Shown here: positions 46,479-56,266 of the stretch, one piece after another
How the letters are laid out: each line of letters opens with the position of its first letter
Position numbering within the stretch: the first letter of the stretch is position 1
Origin: Sinorhizobium glycinis
GTDB lineage: Bacteria; Pseudomonadota; Alphaproteobacteria; Rhizobiales; Rhizobiaceae
Direction of reading: 5' to 3'
Length of the DNA stretch: 64,000 bases
Assembly (NCBI RefSeq): GCF_001651865.1
Contig: NZ_LPUX01000065.1
Location: 29,198 to 93,197, forward strand
The notes under the pieces: model-generated
What the model was told of the DNA's origin: nothing
Databases searched by the model: none
The model's input: the letters and a program-made list of their open reading frames with translations, nothing else
Made by a program: the position numbers and the translations under genes

Positions 46479-47516
46479 TTACTGCAGCGTCCGCACCGGC
46501 GCAGCCGCCGCCTGGCCGTTCATCGCCTCGGGCGTCGCCGCCTCGGTGCCACGGGCACTGTCGAGCCCCGTCGCAACGACCGAAACGCGGAAGGTACCAT
46601 CCAGGCTGCGGTCGAAGATCGCGCCGACGACGATGTCGGCCTCGTCGTAGACTTCCTCGCGGATGCGGGTCGCTGCTTCGTCCACCTCGAAAAGCGTCAT
46701 GTCCATGCCACCGGAGATCGAGACCAGCACGCCCTTGGCGCCGCGCATCGAGACCTCGTCGAGCAGCGGGTTGGCGATCGCCGCCTCCGCCGCCATCATC
46801 GCGCGGCCCTCGCCGGCTGCCTCCCCCGTGCCCATCATGGCGCGGCCCATACCCTTCATCACCGTCTTCACGTCGGCGAAGTCGAGGTTCATCAAGCCTT
46901 CCTTGACGATCAGATCGGTGATGCAGCTGACGCCGGAATAGAGCACCCGGTCGGCAATCATGAAGGCATCGGCAAAGGTGGTCTTGGCATCGGCAATGCG
47001 GAAGAGGTTCTGGTTGGGGATAACGATCACCGTATCGGCGCTCTCGCGCAGCCGCTCGATGCCCAGTTCCGCAGTCTGCATGCGCCGCTTGCCTTCGAAG
47101 CTGAAGGGCTTGGTGACGACGGCGACCGTCAGGATGCCGGCCCGACGCGCGGCCTCCGCGATCACCGGCGCTGCCCCGGTGCCGGTGCCGCCGCCCATGC
47201 CGGCGGTGACGAAACACATATGCGTGCCGCCAAGGTGATCCATGATCTCGTCGATCGATTCCTGGGCCGCCGCATTGCCTATATCCGGCAGAGAGCCGGC
47301 GCCGAGACCTTCGGTTATGGCCGCGCCGAGCTGGATCCGCCGCGCCGCCTTCGACATGGCGAGCGCCTGCGCATCCGTATTGGCGGCGATGAAGTCCACG
47401 CCCTGCAGGTCTTCGGCGATCATGTTGTTGATCGCGTTGCCGCCCCCGCCACCGACGCCGATGACAGTGATTTTCGGGCGCATCTCGGTGATGATCGGCT
47501 TCTTGTACTCTGTCAT
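46479..47516 (-). CDS. ftsZ2: FtsZ paralogue without the C-terminal tail, 345 aa
   Basis: The ATG at 47516 follows AAGGAGAAGAGCC. It is a GTP-binding tubulin-like protein: [15 protein letters not shown] at the start, the signature GGGTGTG at 108-114 and later FADVKTVM with [10 protein letters not shown]. It ends at about residue 345 with no long linker and no conserved C-terminal peptide for FtsA/ZipA binding, as described for FtsZ2 of Sinorhizobium meliloti. It could co-assemble with the main FtsZ. It is not in a division cluster (no ftsA/ftsQ nearby), which supports a second copy. Confidence 0.9.
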   Translation of the reverse strand: MTEYKKPIITEMRPKITVIGVGGGGGNAINNMIAEDLQGVDFIAANTDAQALAMSKAARRIQLGAAITEGLGAGSLPDIGNAAAQESIDEIMDHLGGTHMCFVTAGMGGGTGTGAAPVIAEAARRAGILTVAVVTKPFSFEGKRRMQTAELGIERLRESADTVIVIPNQNLFRIADAKTTFADAFMIADRVLYSGVSCITDLIVKEGLMNLDFADVKTVMKGMGRAMMGTGEAAGEGRAMMAAEAAIANPLLDEVSMRGAKGVLVSISGGMDMTLFEVDEAATRIREEVYDEADIVVGAIFDRSLDGTFRVSVVATGLDSARGTEAATPEAMNGQAAAAPVRTLQ

Positions 47517-47836
47517 GGCTCTTCTCCTTGGGCAGTTCCCCGGCCGTCGAAAGCTGCCCGTGCCCCGGGAAACGCGATCGAATGCGGTGCGGCGCGAATC
47601 ACGCGCCTTCATCTTAGGAATTCAAAAAGGCCAGGGAGAAGGCAAGAGGGGCAAAATCAAGGCAAGTCCACAGCTACGTTCAACACAGGCGAACCGCTGC
47701 CTGGTTGAGAGCACAAGTTGCACGCCATACCGGTCCCTCCATCGCTCACGGTAGTGCAGGAGAGCAAAGACACTCTTGGAAGGAACAAGGAACTTCCCGG
47801 GACGTTCAAATACGTCTTCATTGAGGAGTGGCTGCA
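47517..47836. other. Divergent spacer
   Basis: About 320 bases between ftsZ2 and a small Lys-rich ORF. Promoters are expected. I see no other gene. Confidence 0.4.
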
Positions 47837-48031
47837 ATGGGTGTCGAACAAGCCCCGACCGCAAAGGGCAAGAAATCCGCTGGCGGCTTGCACAAGAGCG
47901 CCGCCAAGGAAGAGAAGAAGGTGGAAGCGCAAAAGGGATCCGATCTCGCCAAGGGCGCAGACCGGTTCGAGGAGCGGTCGAAGAGCTCTGACGGCAGGAG
48001 TGCCGCCACCAAGCAGAGGCCGAAACGCTAA
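47837..48031 (+). CDS. Small Lys/Ser-rich basic protein, 64 aa
   Basis: The ATG at 47837 has GAGGAG eight bases upstream. The protein is highly charged and low in complexity (for example AKGKKSAGGLHKSAAKEEKK), with no signal or membrane segment, and ends RPKR. It may be disordered and bind nucleic acid. Its reality rests on the ribosome site and on compositional fit; I do not recognise a family. It ends 25 bases before the convergent HAD-ATPase gene. Confidence 0.45.
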   Translation: MGVEQAPTAKGKKSAGGLHKSAAKEEKKVEAQKGSDLAKGADRFEERSKSSDGRSAATKQRPKR

Positions 48032-48056
48032 AAGCCTTTACTCCCTCGCCGTGGCA

Positions 48057-49769
48057 TCAGTCCTTCCCGGACGCCGGTGCTGTGTAGCGCCGGCGGACCG
48101 CGTCGCTAAGCCTCTGCCGACTTTCGGCGGGCGAGAGGGAACGATCCTCCTCGAATCCCGCGGCTTCCTGCGCCAGCTCCGGATCGCCGATGCGCTCGCC
48201 GAACCATTTCGAGTAGTCGCCCGCCCGCAGATGGTGCTCCCACGTCTCGTCGTCGATCCCCTCGGCAATCTGCAGGAAGATGATCAGATTGTGAGCGCGC
48301 AGGTTCATCTTGTTCTCCGGGCCGCGGAAGTAGAAGCTGGCGTCCTCGCCGAGGTGCCCCTCGGCATATTTGCGGGTGTGCCGCTTGCGAGCCTGCTTCG
48401 GCTTTTCGGCCCGGATGCGCTGCACCGGGGCACCCGTCGCGCGCCGCCAGAAGAGCACCTCGTCGTCTTCGTGGAGTTGATCGATGCCTGCGGGCGGCGC
48501 CTCGCCGACGGCCCCGCAGAAGGTCTCGATCACCTCGCGCGCCTTGGGGCCGAGTGCCACCACCGCCGTTACCGCCGCGAGCGCCTTGGGCGAGACCGCG
48601 TCCGGATGCACCGTGATCATGATGGTGCCCGAAATGTCGTCCGACAGCGCCAGCGAGGCACTGTCGCGCGGCGCCGGCATGAGGTGATGGGCCTCGTCGA
48701 TGATCAGCCAATGGGGTCTGCCCGTCCGGGCGCGAAGCGCCGACAGGCCCGGCATCAGCTTGGCGAAAAAGGAAGGCCGCTCCTTGAGTTCGAAGCCGAG
48801 CGCGCTCACAACCACATTGTCGTCCGGATTGGCGAGAATTTCCAGCACCTGGCTGTCCGTAGGCGTGGTCGAACTGTTGCCCACGGTCACGGTACCTTCG
48901 AGATCCTCGTAATCACCTTCCGGATCGAAAACGCAGAACTGGAAACGCCGCTCGCGCAAACGCTCCGAAAGAGCCGTTGCCAACGTCGACTTGCCGATGC
49001 CGGAGCTACCGGCGATCAGCAAGACGTCAGGCGGTCCAATTTCCACCGGGCCGTTCTTATCCTCGCCGACTGGCACCTGGTGGCGCTGATTGGCGCAGAA
49101 CGCATAGTCGCGCTCGATGATCTCTGCGATCAGTTCCTCGACCCCCTCGCCGCGCTCGCCTTCCAGCGCAAAATCGGCGGTATCTTTCAGCGCCGGCAAG
49201 GCATTCGCCACCGCCGCGCCACAGCCGCACATCCTGAGCAATGCGTGGTCGTTCTCGGCATCGCCGACAGCCACGACATTCAGGAACGAGAGCTGCATCT
49301 CCTTCAGCGCCGCCTTCAAACCCGTTGCCTTGTTGACGCCGGTCGGAAGCACCATCACCGCGCCCTTGTTGAAAATGATCTCCAATTCCAGGCCGAGTTC
49401 ATTGATCGCTTCCAGAGCGGCGGCCTGATGCGGCTCCCAGGTGGCGACGATCGAGCGTCCGACCGATATGTTGTCGACGCCCTTCTGTCTGAGGCGCTCA
49501 ACGAACTCCGGCGGCGGCGCCGGCGCGATCGGTTTCTCCTCTTCGGTATCGGGCGAATAGAGCAAGGCGCCATTCTCGACGATGACCTTGTCGAACAGAT
49601 CCAGATGGGAGAAAACCCGTTTCAGGTCCGGCAACTCGCGTCCGGTGACGAGCAGCAGCTTGCGGCCCGTCTCTTTTAGTCTTTTCAAAGCTTCCAGGGT
49701 TTCTGGCCGAACCGTACCGTACTCGGCCAATGTGCCATCATAATCTGTCGCAAGGGCCATGAAATACAT
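48057..49769 (-). CDS. HAD phosphatase fused to a HerA/FtsK-like ATPase, 570 aa
   Basis: Residues ~5-225 are a Cof-type HAD hydrolase: DYDGT (nucleophile Asp9, Asp11), VTGREL, a C-terminal Lys region and GDAEND at 169-174. Residues ~245-440 form a P-loop ATPase with GSSGIGKST at 254-262 and Walker B LIIDEAH at 355-361, of the DUF87/HerA group. The last ~130 residues are helical with a conserved KYAEGHLGED stretch. The product is soluble. A sugar- or nucleotide-phosphate phosphatase linked to an ATP-driven machine is an unusual fusion, and its partner is unknown. It is a single gene. A second ATG is three codons in. Confidence 0.85.
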   Translation of the reverse strand: MYFMALATDYDGTLAEYGTVRPETLEALKRLKETGRKLLLVTGRELPDLKRVFSHLDLFDKVIVENGALLYSPDTEEEKPIAPAPPPEFVERLRQKGVDNISVGRSIVATWEPHQAAALEAINELGLELEIIFNKGAVMVLPTGVNKATGLKAALKEMQLSFLNVVAVGDAENDHALLRMCGCGAAVANALPALKDTADFALEGERGEGVEELIAEIIERDYAFCANQRHQVPVGEDKNGPVEIGPPDVLLIAGSSGIGKSTLATALSERLRERRFQFCVFDPEGDYEDLEGTVTVGNSSTTPTDSQVLEILANPDDNVVVSALGFELKERPSFFAKLMPGLSALRARTGRPHWLIIDEAHHLMPAPRDSASLALSDDISGTIMITVHPDAVSPKALAAVTAVVALGPKAREVIETFCGAVGEAPPAGIDQLHEDDEVLFWRRATGAPVQRIRAEKPKQARKRHTRKYAEGHLGEDASFYFRGPENKMNLRAHNLIIFLQIAEGIDDETWEHHLRAGDYSKWFGERIGDPELAQEAAGFEEDRSLSPAESRQRLSDAVRRRYTAPASGKD

Positions 49770-49958
49770 GAGCGCGCCGCCTCTTTTGACGGCCCGGATT
49801 CCCCGGCCGTCGCCTTTTCCGTGCTGACAGGGAACGTGCGAGCCCCTTGCTGGTTCCCGCAGTGCGACAGCGGATATGGACGGCCTCTCCGGAGCAGAAG
49901 CACAGGCGACTTGTCAGTTTACGCTTCCGATGCGGTTCGATGCCGAGAGCGTTCCGCC

Positions 49959-50567
49959 TCACGCATTCCAACTCGGCCGCCCTCTCACCCGCTCGTTCCA
50001 GCGTTGTACGTTCTTAAGGTCTGCGGGTATTTCCATGCCGAAGATTTCCGAGAGCCAGCCGCAGACTCCAGCCGTAATGTCGGCGACGGAGAAACTCTCG
50101 CCGGCAAGGAACGGCCGGCCGTCGGCAAGCTCCTGGTCGAGCCATGCCCACTTCCTCGGCACGGCCTGCCGCTCGGTCTCGGCGAAGGCCGGAAACTGCG
50201 TGAGGCGATCCTTGAACAACGCATCGGAATGGAGCGCAACATTGCCGATTGTGCCGAAGATGACGAGTTCCGCCCGCCGGTTCCACATCTCCACCTTGGC
50301 ACGGCTGACAGCGTCCGACCCGAAAAGCGGCGGCTCGGGATGCGTCTCCTCGAAATAGCGGCAGATCGCGACGCTTTCCGTGACGATCGCGCCGTCGTCG
50401 AGTTCCAGCACCGGGATCTGCCCTAGCGAATTGAGCTCCAGAAACACGGGCGCCTTGTGCTCGCCCTTTGCGAAATCGACCTCCACCATCGGCACGTCTA
50501 TGCCCTTTTCCCTGAGGAATATGCGCACCCGATAGGAGTTTGGTCCCATTCCCTGATAGAGCTTCAT
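49959..50567 (-). CDS. Glutathione S-transferase, 202 aa
   Basis: The N-terminal thioredoxin-like domain begins MKLYQGMGPNSYRVRIFLRE and has the cis-proline block GQIPVLELDDGAIVTESVAI. The C-terminal domain is all-helical. It conjugates glutathione to electrophiles or reduces peroxides; the substrate is unknown. The start has GAGGAAGGCG just before it. It stands apart, about 230 bases from the methyltransferase gene on the same strand. Confidence 0.9.
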   Translation of the reverse strand: MKLYQGMGPNSYRVRIFLREKGIDVPMVEVDFAKGEHKAPVFLELNSLGQIPVLELDDGAIVTESVAICRYFEETHPEPPLFGSDAVSRAKVEMWNRRAELVIFGTIGNVALHSDALFKDRLTQFPAFAETERQAVPRKWAWLDQELADGRPFLAGESFSVADITAGVCGWLSEIFGMEIPADLKNVQRWNERVRGRPSWNA

Positions 50568-50798
50568 CGCCTTCCTCCTCAGTGGTGCGTGTCGCCATAG
50601 AGGCAGGATTATGTCACGATGGTAGTATTTAGCAACCGGTTTTCATTTGAACGTAGATTGCCCCGGAAGATGAGAGAAGCTCCTGCTGCTTCTCCACATC
50701 CTTCGCTGGAACGAAGACGGGCACGGGCGGAGCTCGCCGTGCATCGCGGGTCGTCCGAACCTCGTTTTGGCTCGCAATGAGAAAGGGACGGCCCATAC

Positions 50799-51611
50799 TT
50801 ACCAAACGGCCTCGACGATATGAGCTCTTAGCCGCCGCTCTATCATCCCGCTCCCGAACCGTTTCGTCAGCGCCTCCGCCACGGCCTCGGTCACCGCCGA
50901 TAGCGCTGAAGCGTCGCGCTCCTCGATTTCGTTGCGGACGGGCGTCCCCTGGCAGAAAGCTGTTGCGGCGTCGTAAGCGGACATGGGGCCATTTGCTTTC
51001 TCCAGCGTTTCGTGCGTGATGTCGTGAAAGCCGGCAGCCTCGAGGTCGGTTCTGATCCTCGCGGGGTCCGCGTAACCGTGCGGCACGCGGCGCATGAAGC
51101 TCGGCGGGTTTTCCGGAAAGCGCGCTTGCAGCGCCTCCACGGCCGCGTGCGCAAGCTCGTTTGCCTCGACCCTGTCCCACACGTTGAAGAGGAAGCGCCC
51201 GCCGGGCTTCAGCACGCGCCTCGCCTCGCGGTAGGCTTTGACCCGGTCGGGAAAGAACATCACGCCGAACTGGCATAGGACGACATCGAAGCTCTCGTCG
51301 TCGAGGGGCAATGCCATTGCGTCCGCCTGCTGCCAGACGACCCGCTCGTCATCACCCATCTTCGATTGCGCGACGTCGAGCATCGGCTGGTTGAGATCGG
51401 TCGCGACGAGCTGCGCCTCGATATCGAGCTTGGGCGCCAGCGCCCGAGTGACGACGCCGGTGCCGGCGGCGATTTCCAATACGTCGAGGGGTTTGAGGCG
51501 GGCAACCCGCTCGGCCAAGTCTATCGCATAGGGCTCGAAGATCAGCGGCACCATCAGCCGCTCGTAAAGCGCGGGTATTGCTCCGGCAAAGACCTTGTCC
51601 GCCTCCGTCAT
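50799..51611 (-). CDS. SAM-dependent methyltransferase, class I, 270 aa
   Basis: The SAM site is VLEIAAGTGVVTRALAP (motif I), with motif II near VATDLNQPMLDVAQSK and the post-motif VLCQFGVMFFPDR, then VLKPGGRFLFNVW. It resembles UbiE/COQ5-type enzymes and methylates a small molecule or lipid that I cannot name. Single gene; the ribosome site is not notable. Confidence 0.85.
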   Translation of the reverse strand: MTEADKVFAGAIPALYERLMVPLIFEPYAIDLAERVARLKPLDVLEIAAGTGVVTRALAPKLDIEAQLVATDLNQPMLDVAQSKMGDDERVVWQQADAMALPLDDESFDVVLCQFGVMFFPDRVKAYREARRVLKPGGRFLFNVWDRVEANELAHAAVEALQARFPENPPSFMRRVPHGYADPARIRTDLEAAGFHDITHETLEKANGPMSAYDAATAFCQGTPVRNEIEERDASALSAVTEAVAEALTKRFGSGMIERRLRAHIVEAVW

Positions 51612-51898
51612 GTTCCCCTCCCGGTTTGTCCCGCCGCTCGCGACAACTGCGGCCTGGCTCCGGTGGCATGATACGCCTTTGCACCGCTTCCGCGAAGCCG
51701 TCTAGCGTATACAACGAGAAGATCGAATGAATCAGAACCCTGCGGCTGGTTTCGCACATTGGCGGCCGCATGCCCACGCAGAGTCAATGCGACGCCCAAT
51801 CGCCCTTATCCCTGTGCTTGTCAAAGGGTTCCAGCATGATCGCGCAATAGTTATAATCTTTCCAACGGCCCCTCCCCCACACGGCAAAGGACGATCGC

Positions 51899-52573
51899 AT
51901 GGCTCTGACGCTCTACATTCATCCGCTTGCCTCCTTCTGCCACAAGGTGCTGATCGCGCTCTACGAAGCCGGAACGCCCTTCGAGGCGAGGACCGTCGAC
52001 CTGTTGGACCCGGAGGAGAATGCCCGTTACCTGGAAGTCTGGCCGGTCGGCAAGATCCCGGTGCTGCACGACGGCGCCCGCGACAGGATTGTGCCGGAAA
52101 CCTCGATCATCATCGAATATCTCGATCGCCACTACCCCGGCAGCGAACCGCTGATCCCGCGCGAAGCGGCGCTGGCGCTCGAGGCACGGCTGTGGGACCG
52201 CTTCTTCGATCTCTACATCCAGGTACCGATGCAGAAGATCGTCACCGATACGCTACGCGCTTCCGGCGAGAACGACCGGCGCGGTGTCTCCGATGCGCAT
52301 GCGTCGCTCGCCGTAGCCTATGATCTGGCCGAACGGCAGCTCAAGGGCCGGCGCTTTGCTGTCGGCGAGACCTTCACTATCGCCGATTGCGCCGCCGCAC
52401 CCGCCCTCTTCTATGCCGGCATCGTGCAACCCTTCAGCGGCACGCATCCGGACCTTTCGGCCTATTTCGAGCGTCTGCTCGAGCGCCCATCCTTCCAGCG
52501 CACCCTCGCCGAAGCGAAGCCCTATTTCGATATGTTCCCCTATAAGGAAGCGATCCCGGCGCGCTTTCTTTGA
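51899..52573 (+). CDS. Glutathione S-transferase, 224 aa
   Basis: The N-terminal domain begins LTLYIHPLASFCHKVLIALY and has the cis-proline motif GKIPVLHDGARDRIVPETSI; a Ser or Cys near residue 12-14 would activate glutathione. The C-terminal helical domain includes FTIADCAAAPALFYA. It differs clearly from the GST at 49959-50567 and is likely a separate family member. It precedes the aldo/keto reductase gene by 80 bases on the same strand, so the two may be co-transcribed in a detoxification unit. Confidence 0.9.
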   Translation: MALTLYIHPLASFCHKVLIALYEAGTPFEARTVDLLDPEENARYLEVWPVGKIPVLHDGARDRIVPETSIIIEYLDRHYPGSEPLIPREAALALEARLWDRFFDLYIQVPMQKIVTDTLRASGENDRRGVSDAHASLAVAYDLAERQLKGRRFAVGETFTIADCAAAPALFYAGIVQPFSGTHPDLSAYFERLLERPSFQRTLAEAKPYFDMFPYKEAIPARFL

Positions 52574-52653
52574 CCTCCGGCCGGGGGCGGCGCTTGTTTT
52601 CGCGCCCGCTCCGGCTACCTTCTCCGGCAACGACCACGCAAGGGAGCTAGACA

Positions 52654-53703
52654 ATGGAATATCGTCTGCTCGGCCGCTCAGGCCTCAAGATCTCGACCAT
52701 CACCATGGGAACGATGACGATCGGCGGCGGCGGCAATTTTGCCAAGGTCGGCAATGTCGGTGTCGAGGAGGCCCGCCGCTATGTCGATCTCTGCCTCGAC
52801 GCCGGCGTCAACCTGATCGACACGGCCGATATCTATTCGACCGGCACCTGCGAGGAGATCCTCGGCGAGGTTCTCGGCGGCAAGCGGAAGAACGGCGTGC
52901 TTCTCGCCACCAAGGCGCGCTTTTCCATGGGCCCGGGCCCGAATGACGGCAACCTCTCGCGCCAGCACCTGATCAGCGCCTGCGAGGCGAGCCTCAAACG
53001 GCTGAAGACCGACGTGATCGATCTCTACCAGGTGCACGAATGGGACGGCCAGACGCCGCTCGAGGAAACGATGGAAGCGCTGGACACGCTCGTGCGCCAT
53101 GGCAAGGTGCGCTATATCGGCTGCTCCAACTATTCCGGCTGGCACATCATGAAGGCGCTCGGCATCAGCGCGCTCGAGCATCGTCAGCGCTTCGTCAGTC
53201 AGCAGATCCACTATACGCTGGAGGCACGAGAGGCCGAATACGAGCTGATCCCGATCTCCATCGACCAGGGCCTCGGCATCCTCGTCTGGAGCCCGCTCGC
53301 CGGCGGCCTCCTCTCCGGGAAGCACCGGCGCGGCCAGGCGCCGGAAGGTACTCGTCAGCTCGCCGGCTGGAACGAGCCGCCGATCCGCGACGAGGAACGG
53401 CTCTGGAAGATCGTCGAAATGCTGGTGGCGATCGCCGCCGAGCGCAACGTCTCGCCCGCGCAGGTGGCGCTTGCCTGGCTGATCGGCCGCAAGGCTGTCA
53501 CCTCCGTCATCATCGGCGGCCGCACCGAGGCGCAGTTCCGCGACAACCTCGCCGCCGCCAGCCTCAAGCTGTCGGACGAGGAACGCGAACTGCTCGACGC
53601 CGTCAGCCTGCCGCCGGTCATCTATCCCTATTGGCACCAGCTCTGGACCGCCAAGGACCGGCTCGGCGCGGCCGACCTGTCGCTGCTCGGACCGCATGTT
53701 TGA
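52654..53703 (+). CDS. Aldo/keto reductase, 349 aa
   Basis: The (beta/alpha)8 NADPH-dependent fold is shown by MEYRLLGRSGLKISTITMGT, the catalytic Asp/Tyr/Lys/His set (DTADIYSTG, LLATKARF, LYQVHEWDG) and the C-terminal TSVIIGGRTEAQFRDNLAA NADPH block. It reduces aldehydes or ketones to alcohols; the substrate is unknown. It probably shares a transcript with the upstream GST gene. Confidence 0.93.
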   Translation: MEYRLLGRSGLKISTITMGTMTIGGGGNFAKVGNVGVEEARRYVDLCLDAGVNLIDTADIYSTGTCEEILGEVLGGKRKNGVLLATKARFSMGPGPNDGNLSRQHLISACEASLKRLKTDVIDLYQVHEWDGQTPLEETMEALDTLVRHGKVRYIGCSNYSGWHIMKALGISALEHRQRFVSQQIHYTLEAREAEYELIPISIDQGLGILVWSPLAGGLLSGKHRRGQAPEGTRQLAGWNEPPIRDEERLWKIVEMLVAIAAERNVSPAQVALAWLIGRKAVTSVIIGGRTEAQFRDNLAAASLKLSDEERELLDAVSLPPVIYPYWHQLWTAKDRLGAADLSLLGPHV

Positions 53704-53737
53704 GCGGAGCAATGGGTTTCCCCGCGTTCGCTGAAGG

Positions 53738-53926
53738 CTACCCCCCTCTGCCCTGCCGGGCATCTCCCCCACAAGGGGGAGATCGGTCAGAAGCAAAGCC
53801 CTGCCCGAGTTGGCGCAGTCGAAACCAGCGAACGCGCATCGGAGCGCTGTAGATTGAACGAGACGTCAGCCGCTTGCTGATCTCCCCCCTTGTGGGGGAG
53901 ATGCCCGGCAGGGCAGAGGGGGGTAG
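53738..53926. repeat. MITE-like element with 47/48-bp inverted ends
   Basis: The left arm (53738-53784) and right arm (53879-53926) are complementary with one base of length difference, separated by about 94 bases. Each arm also has an inner palindrome (CTCCCCCACAAGGGGGAG). There is no gene inside. It resembles a small non-coding mobile repeat and lies between convergent genes. Confidence 0.7.
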
Positions 53927-53941
53927 CAACGCCTCCCGCCC

Positions 53942-55912
53942 TCACCGCCTGTCCCCGAAAATCGCCCGCTCAAGGGACGGCGCCAGCGATTCCGCATAGG
54001 GCGTGGCGATATGATGGCGGTCGCGGAAAGTGAGCTTTCCGTCAATCACCGCAGGGCACGTGGTCCTGTTACAGAAGAGATCGACCACATCGACATAAGA
54101 CGCATGCGTCTGCGAGGCGATCTTCCTTTCGGCGGCGGGAATGGTTTCCTCCACCGCCTCGCGGCGCGGCGTGTCGCAGACGCTCGGGCTCTTCTGCTGC
54201 CACAAGGCACGCGCGACGCATTTGTCGAGATAGGATTTGTGCACCGGCACGTCGCGCAGCAGCACGACGTCGCTGCCGGCGCGTTCCAATGTCTCGACCG
54301 AGCGTTCGATGCCTTTCGCCCAGTCCCGCACATCCATCTGGTGACTGGATATGGAATTGATGTCGTTCCTCACATAGTTCGACGAATATTGCGAAAGGAT
54401 CACCATATCCGGCTTAAGCGCTGCGATCTCTCCGAAGGCCAGGCGCTTCCATGCATCGCACTCGTCATAGTTCCGCATCAGCACGCCGTTCCAGGTCGGC
54501 ACGTCCGCTGCCGGGCAGGATGACTTCAGATAGGTGACGAGCCGCCAGCCATTCCTTTCCGCGATCTTCTTGAGCGGCGTCGACCAATGATCGGCATGGG
54601 AGTCGCCTAGGAGGACGATGGTCTTCTTCGGTTTGGCAGCGCCGAATGCGCAAGCCTTCGGCCGCACCGCCTCCCTTTCGAGCACGCAGGCCGAATCGAA
54701 TTCCCGCGCCGCCGATTTGCGTTCGGCGCTTTGCTGGATCAGCCGCTGCTTGCCATCGAAGCTGTAGCCGGCCAAGGCGGCACTGCCATAGGCGACCGTC
54801 GTGCCGGCCCCGGTGAGCAGCGCGGCAAGCCCCAGCGATCGCGCCGTCTTCGCCGCCAGCCAGGCGTTGTGGCGGATCGGATTTTCGATGAAGTGATAGC
54901 TGAAGAGCGACAGGAGCAGCGTGACAGCCAGGCACAGAAGCCGATCGACGAGCGAGAGTTCCGGCTGGACAATGCCCGCATAGACGATGACCGGCCAGTG
55001 CCACAGATAGAGGGAATAGGAGAGCTTTCCGATTTCCTGCAACGGCCGGAGCGCAAGGACGGATTTCGGGCCGGCCGAGCCCTCATGCGCGCCGCTCAGG
55101 AGCACCAGCACCGTGCCGAGAACCGGCACCAGCGCGATCGAGCCGGGAAAGGGTATCCCCTCCGTCACCGTCAGATAGGCCGTGGCGATAAGCAAGAGCC
55201 CAAGCCAGCCAAGGGCGGGCGAAAAGCGGAAGCGCCGCGCCCATCGCTGCGGCAGCACCATCGAAGCAAGACCACCGCAAGCGAATTCCCAGGCGCGCAG
55301 GGGCGAGAAATAGAAGGCCCAAGGCTGCGACACGGCCGTCATGCGCCAGCACAGCGCAAACGAGATGGCAGCGACCATGGAGAGGAGAATGAAAAGACCC
55401 CCCTTCCCTGGCCTGAGCCGCGCGAGGAGGAGAAGCAGCGCGGGCCAGACGAGATAGAACTGCTCCTCGACCGAGAGCGACCAGAAATGGATGAAGGGAT
55501 TGTTCGAGGCGTCCGAGGCAAAGTAGTCGACCGTCCACCGAATCAGCCAGAGGTTGATCATATAGGCCGAGGCGAACAGCGACCCCTTGGAATAGAACTG
55601 CTGCTCGGACGGCGCGAGGATGAAATAGCCGACGAGCAGCGTAGTCAGGATAACGAAAAGCGAAGCGGGAAGCAGACGGCGGGCACGGCGCGCGTAGAAC
55701 CGCCAGAGATCGACAGTGCCGCTTTTCGAAATCTCCTGTTGCAGATGCCTTGTGATCAGAAAACCGGAAATGACGAAGAAGATGTCCACGCCGACAAAGC
55801 CGCCGGGCAAGCTGGTCATGCCGAAGTGGAAGGCAATGACGCCGGAGACCGCCAGGGCGCGCAGTCCTTCGATATCCGGACGAAAACTTCCTGAAGTTGC
55901 TGGTGTATTCAT
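53942..55912 (-). CDS. Acyltransferase 3 (OafA/YrhL type) with C-terminal SGNH domain, 656 aa
   Basis: I chose the ATG at 55912, before FRPDIEGLRALAVSGVIAFH; ATGs upstream at ~55960 and 56011 have no better site. Residues ~10-345 form the membrane acyltransferase domain with ten or so helices (GGFVGVDIFFVISGFLI). From ~430 is a periplasmic SGNH domain with LLGDSHADHW and a terminal RDRHHIATPYAESL (Ser-Asp-His triad). It O-acetylates or acylates surface polysaccharide, such as lipopolysaccharide or exopolysaccharide. The exact target is unknown. Confidence 0.9.
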   Translation of the reverse strand: MNTPATSGSFRPDIEGLRALAVSGVIAFHFGMTSLPGGFVGVDIFFVISGFLITRHLQQEISKSGTVDLWRFYARRARRLLPASLFVILTTLLVGYFILAPSEQQFYSKGSLFASAYMINLWLIRWTVDYFASDASNNPFIHFWSLSVEEQFYLVWPALLLLLARLRPGKGGLFILLSMVAAISFALCWRMTAVSQPWAFYFSPLRAWEFACGGLASMVLPQRWARRFRFSPALGWLGLLLIATAYLTVTEGIPFPGSIALVPVLGTVLVLLSGAHEGSAGPKSVLALRPLQEIGKLSYSLYLWHWPVIVYAGIVQPELSLVDRLLCLAVTLLLSLFSYHFIENPIRHNAWLAAKTARSLGLAALLTGAGTTVAYGSAALAGYSFDGKQRLIQQSAERKSAAREFDSACVLEREAVRPKACAFGAAKPKKTIVLLGDSHADHWSTPLKKIAERNGWRLVTYLKSSCPAADVPTWNGVLMRNYDECDAWKRLAFGEIAALKPDMVILSQYSSNYVRNDINSISSHQMDVRDWAKGIERSVETLERAGSDVVLLRDVPVHKSYLDKCVARALWQQKSPSVCDTPRREAVEETIPAAERKIASQTHASYVDVVDLFCNRTTCPAVIDGKLTFRDRHHIATPYAESLAPSLERAIFGDRR

Positions 55913-56266
55913 GCGAATAACGCCCTGTCCCTGGGCCACCCCCGACCGGCCGAAGGACATCAGCGAACCGGGGAGGCAAAGTTCCTTTTGCGTCGCAGCA
56001 TCTTGCTGCAACGCGGCGTAACGGAGCGTGATCCTGGTTCAGAATATGGCCGCAATAAGGGGCCTGCCGTTTTGATCCCTCGTGCAACCGGCAATCCGAC
56101 CGCTCATACGGCCGGCACGGCAATGCGGCCGAGGGTCCAGGAAGTCGTTGGCCTGCTCAGTGAATTTCGAGCAAAGGCAAGGGCTTGAGCCGAAAACCTC
56201 AACCGAGGTCGCTGCCAAATGATGCCGCCTTCTGCTTCGGGCAGCATGATCGTGGAAAAATATCGG

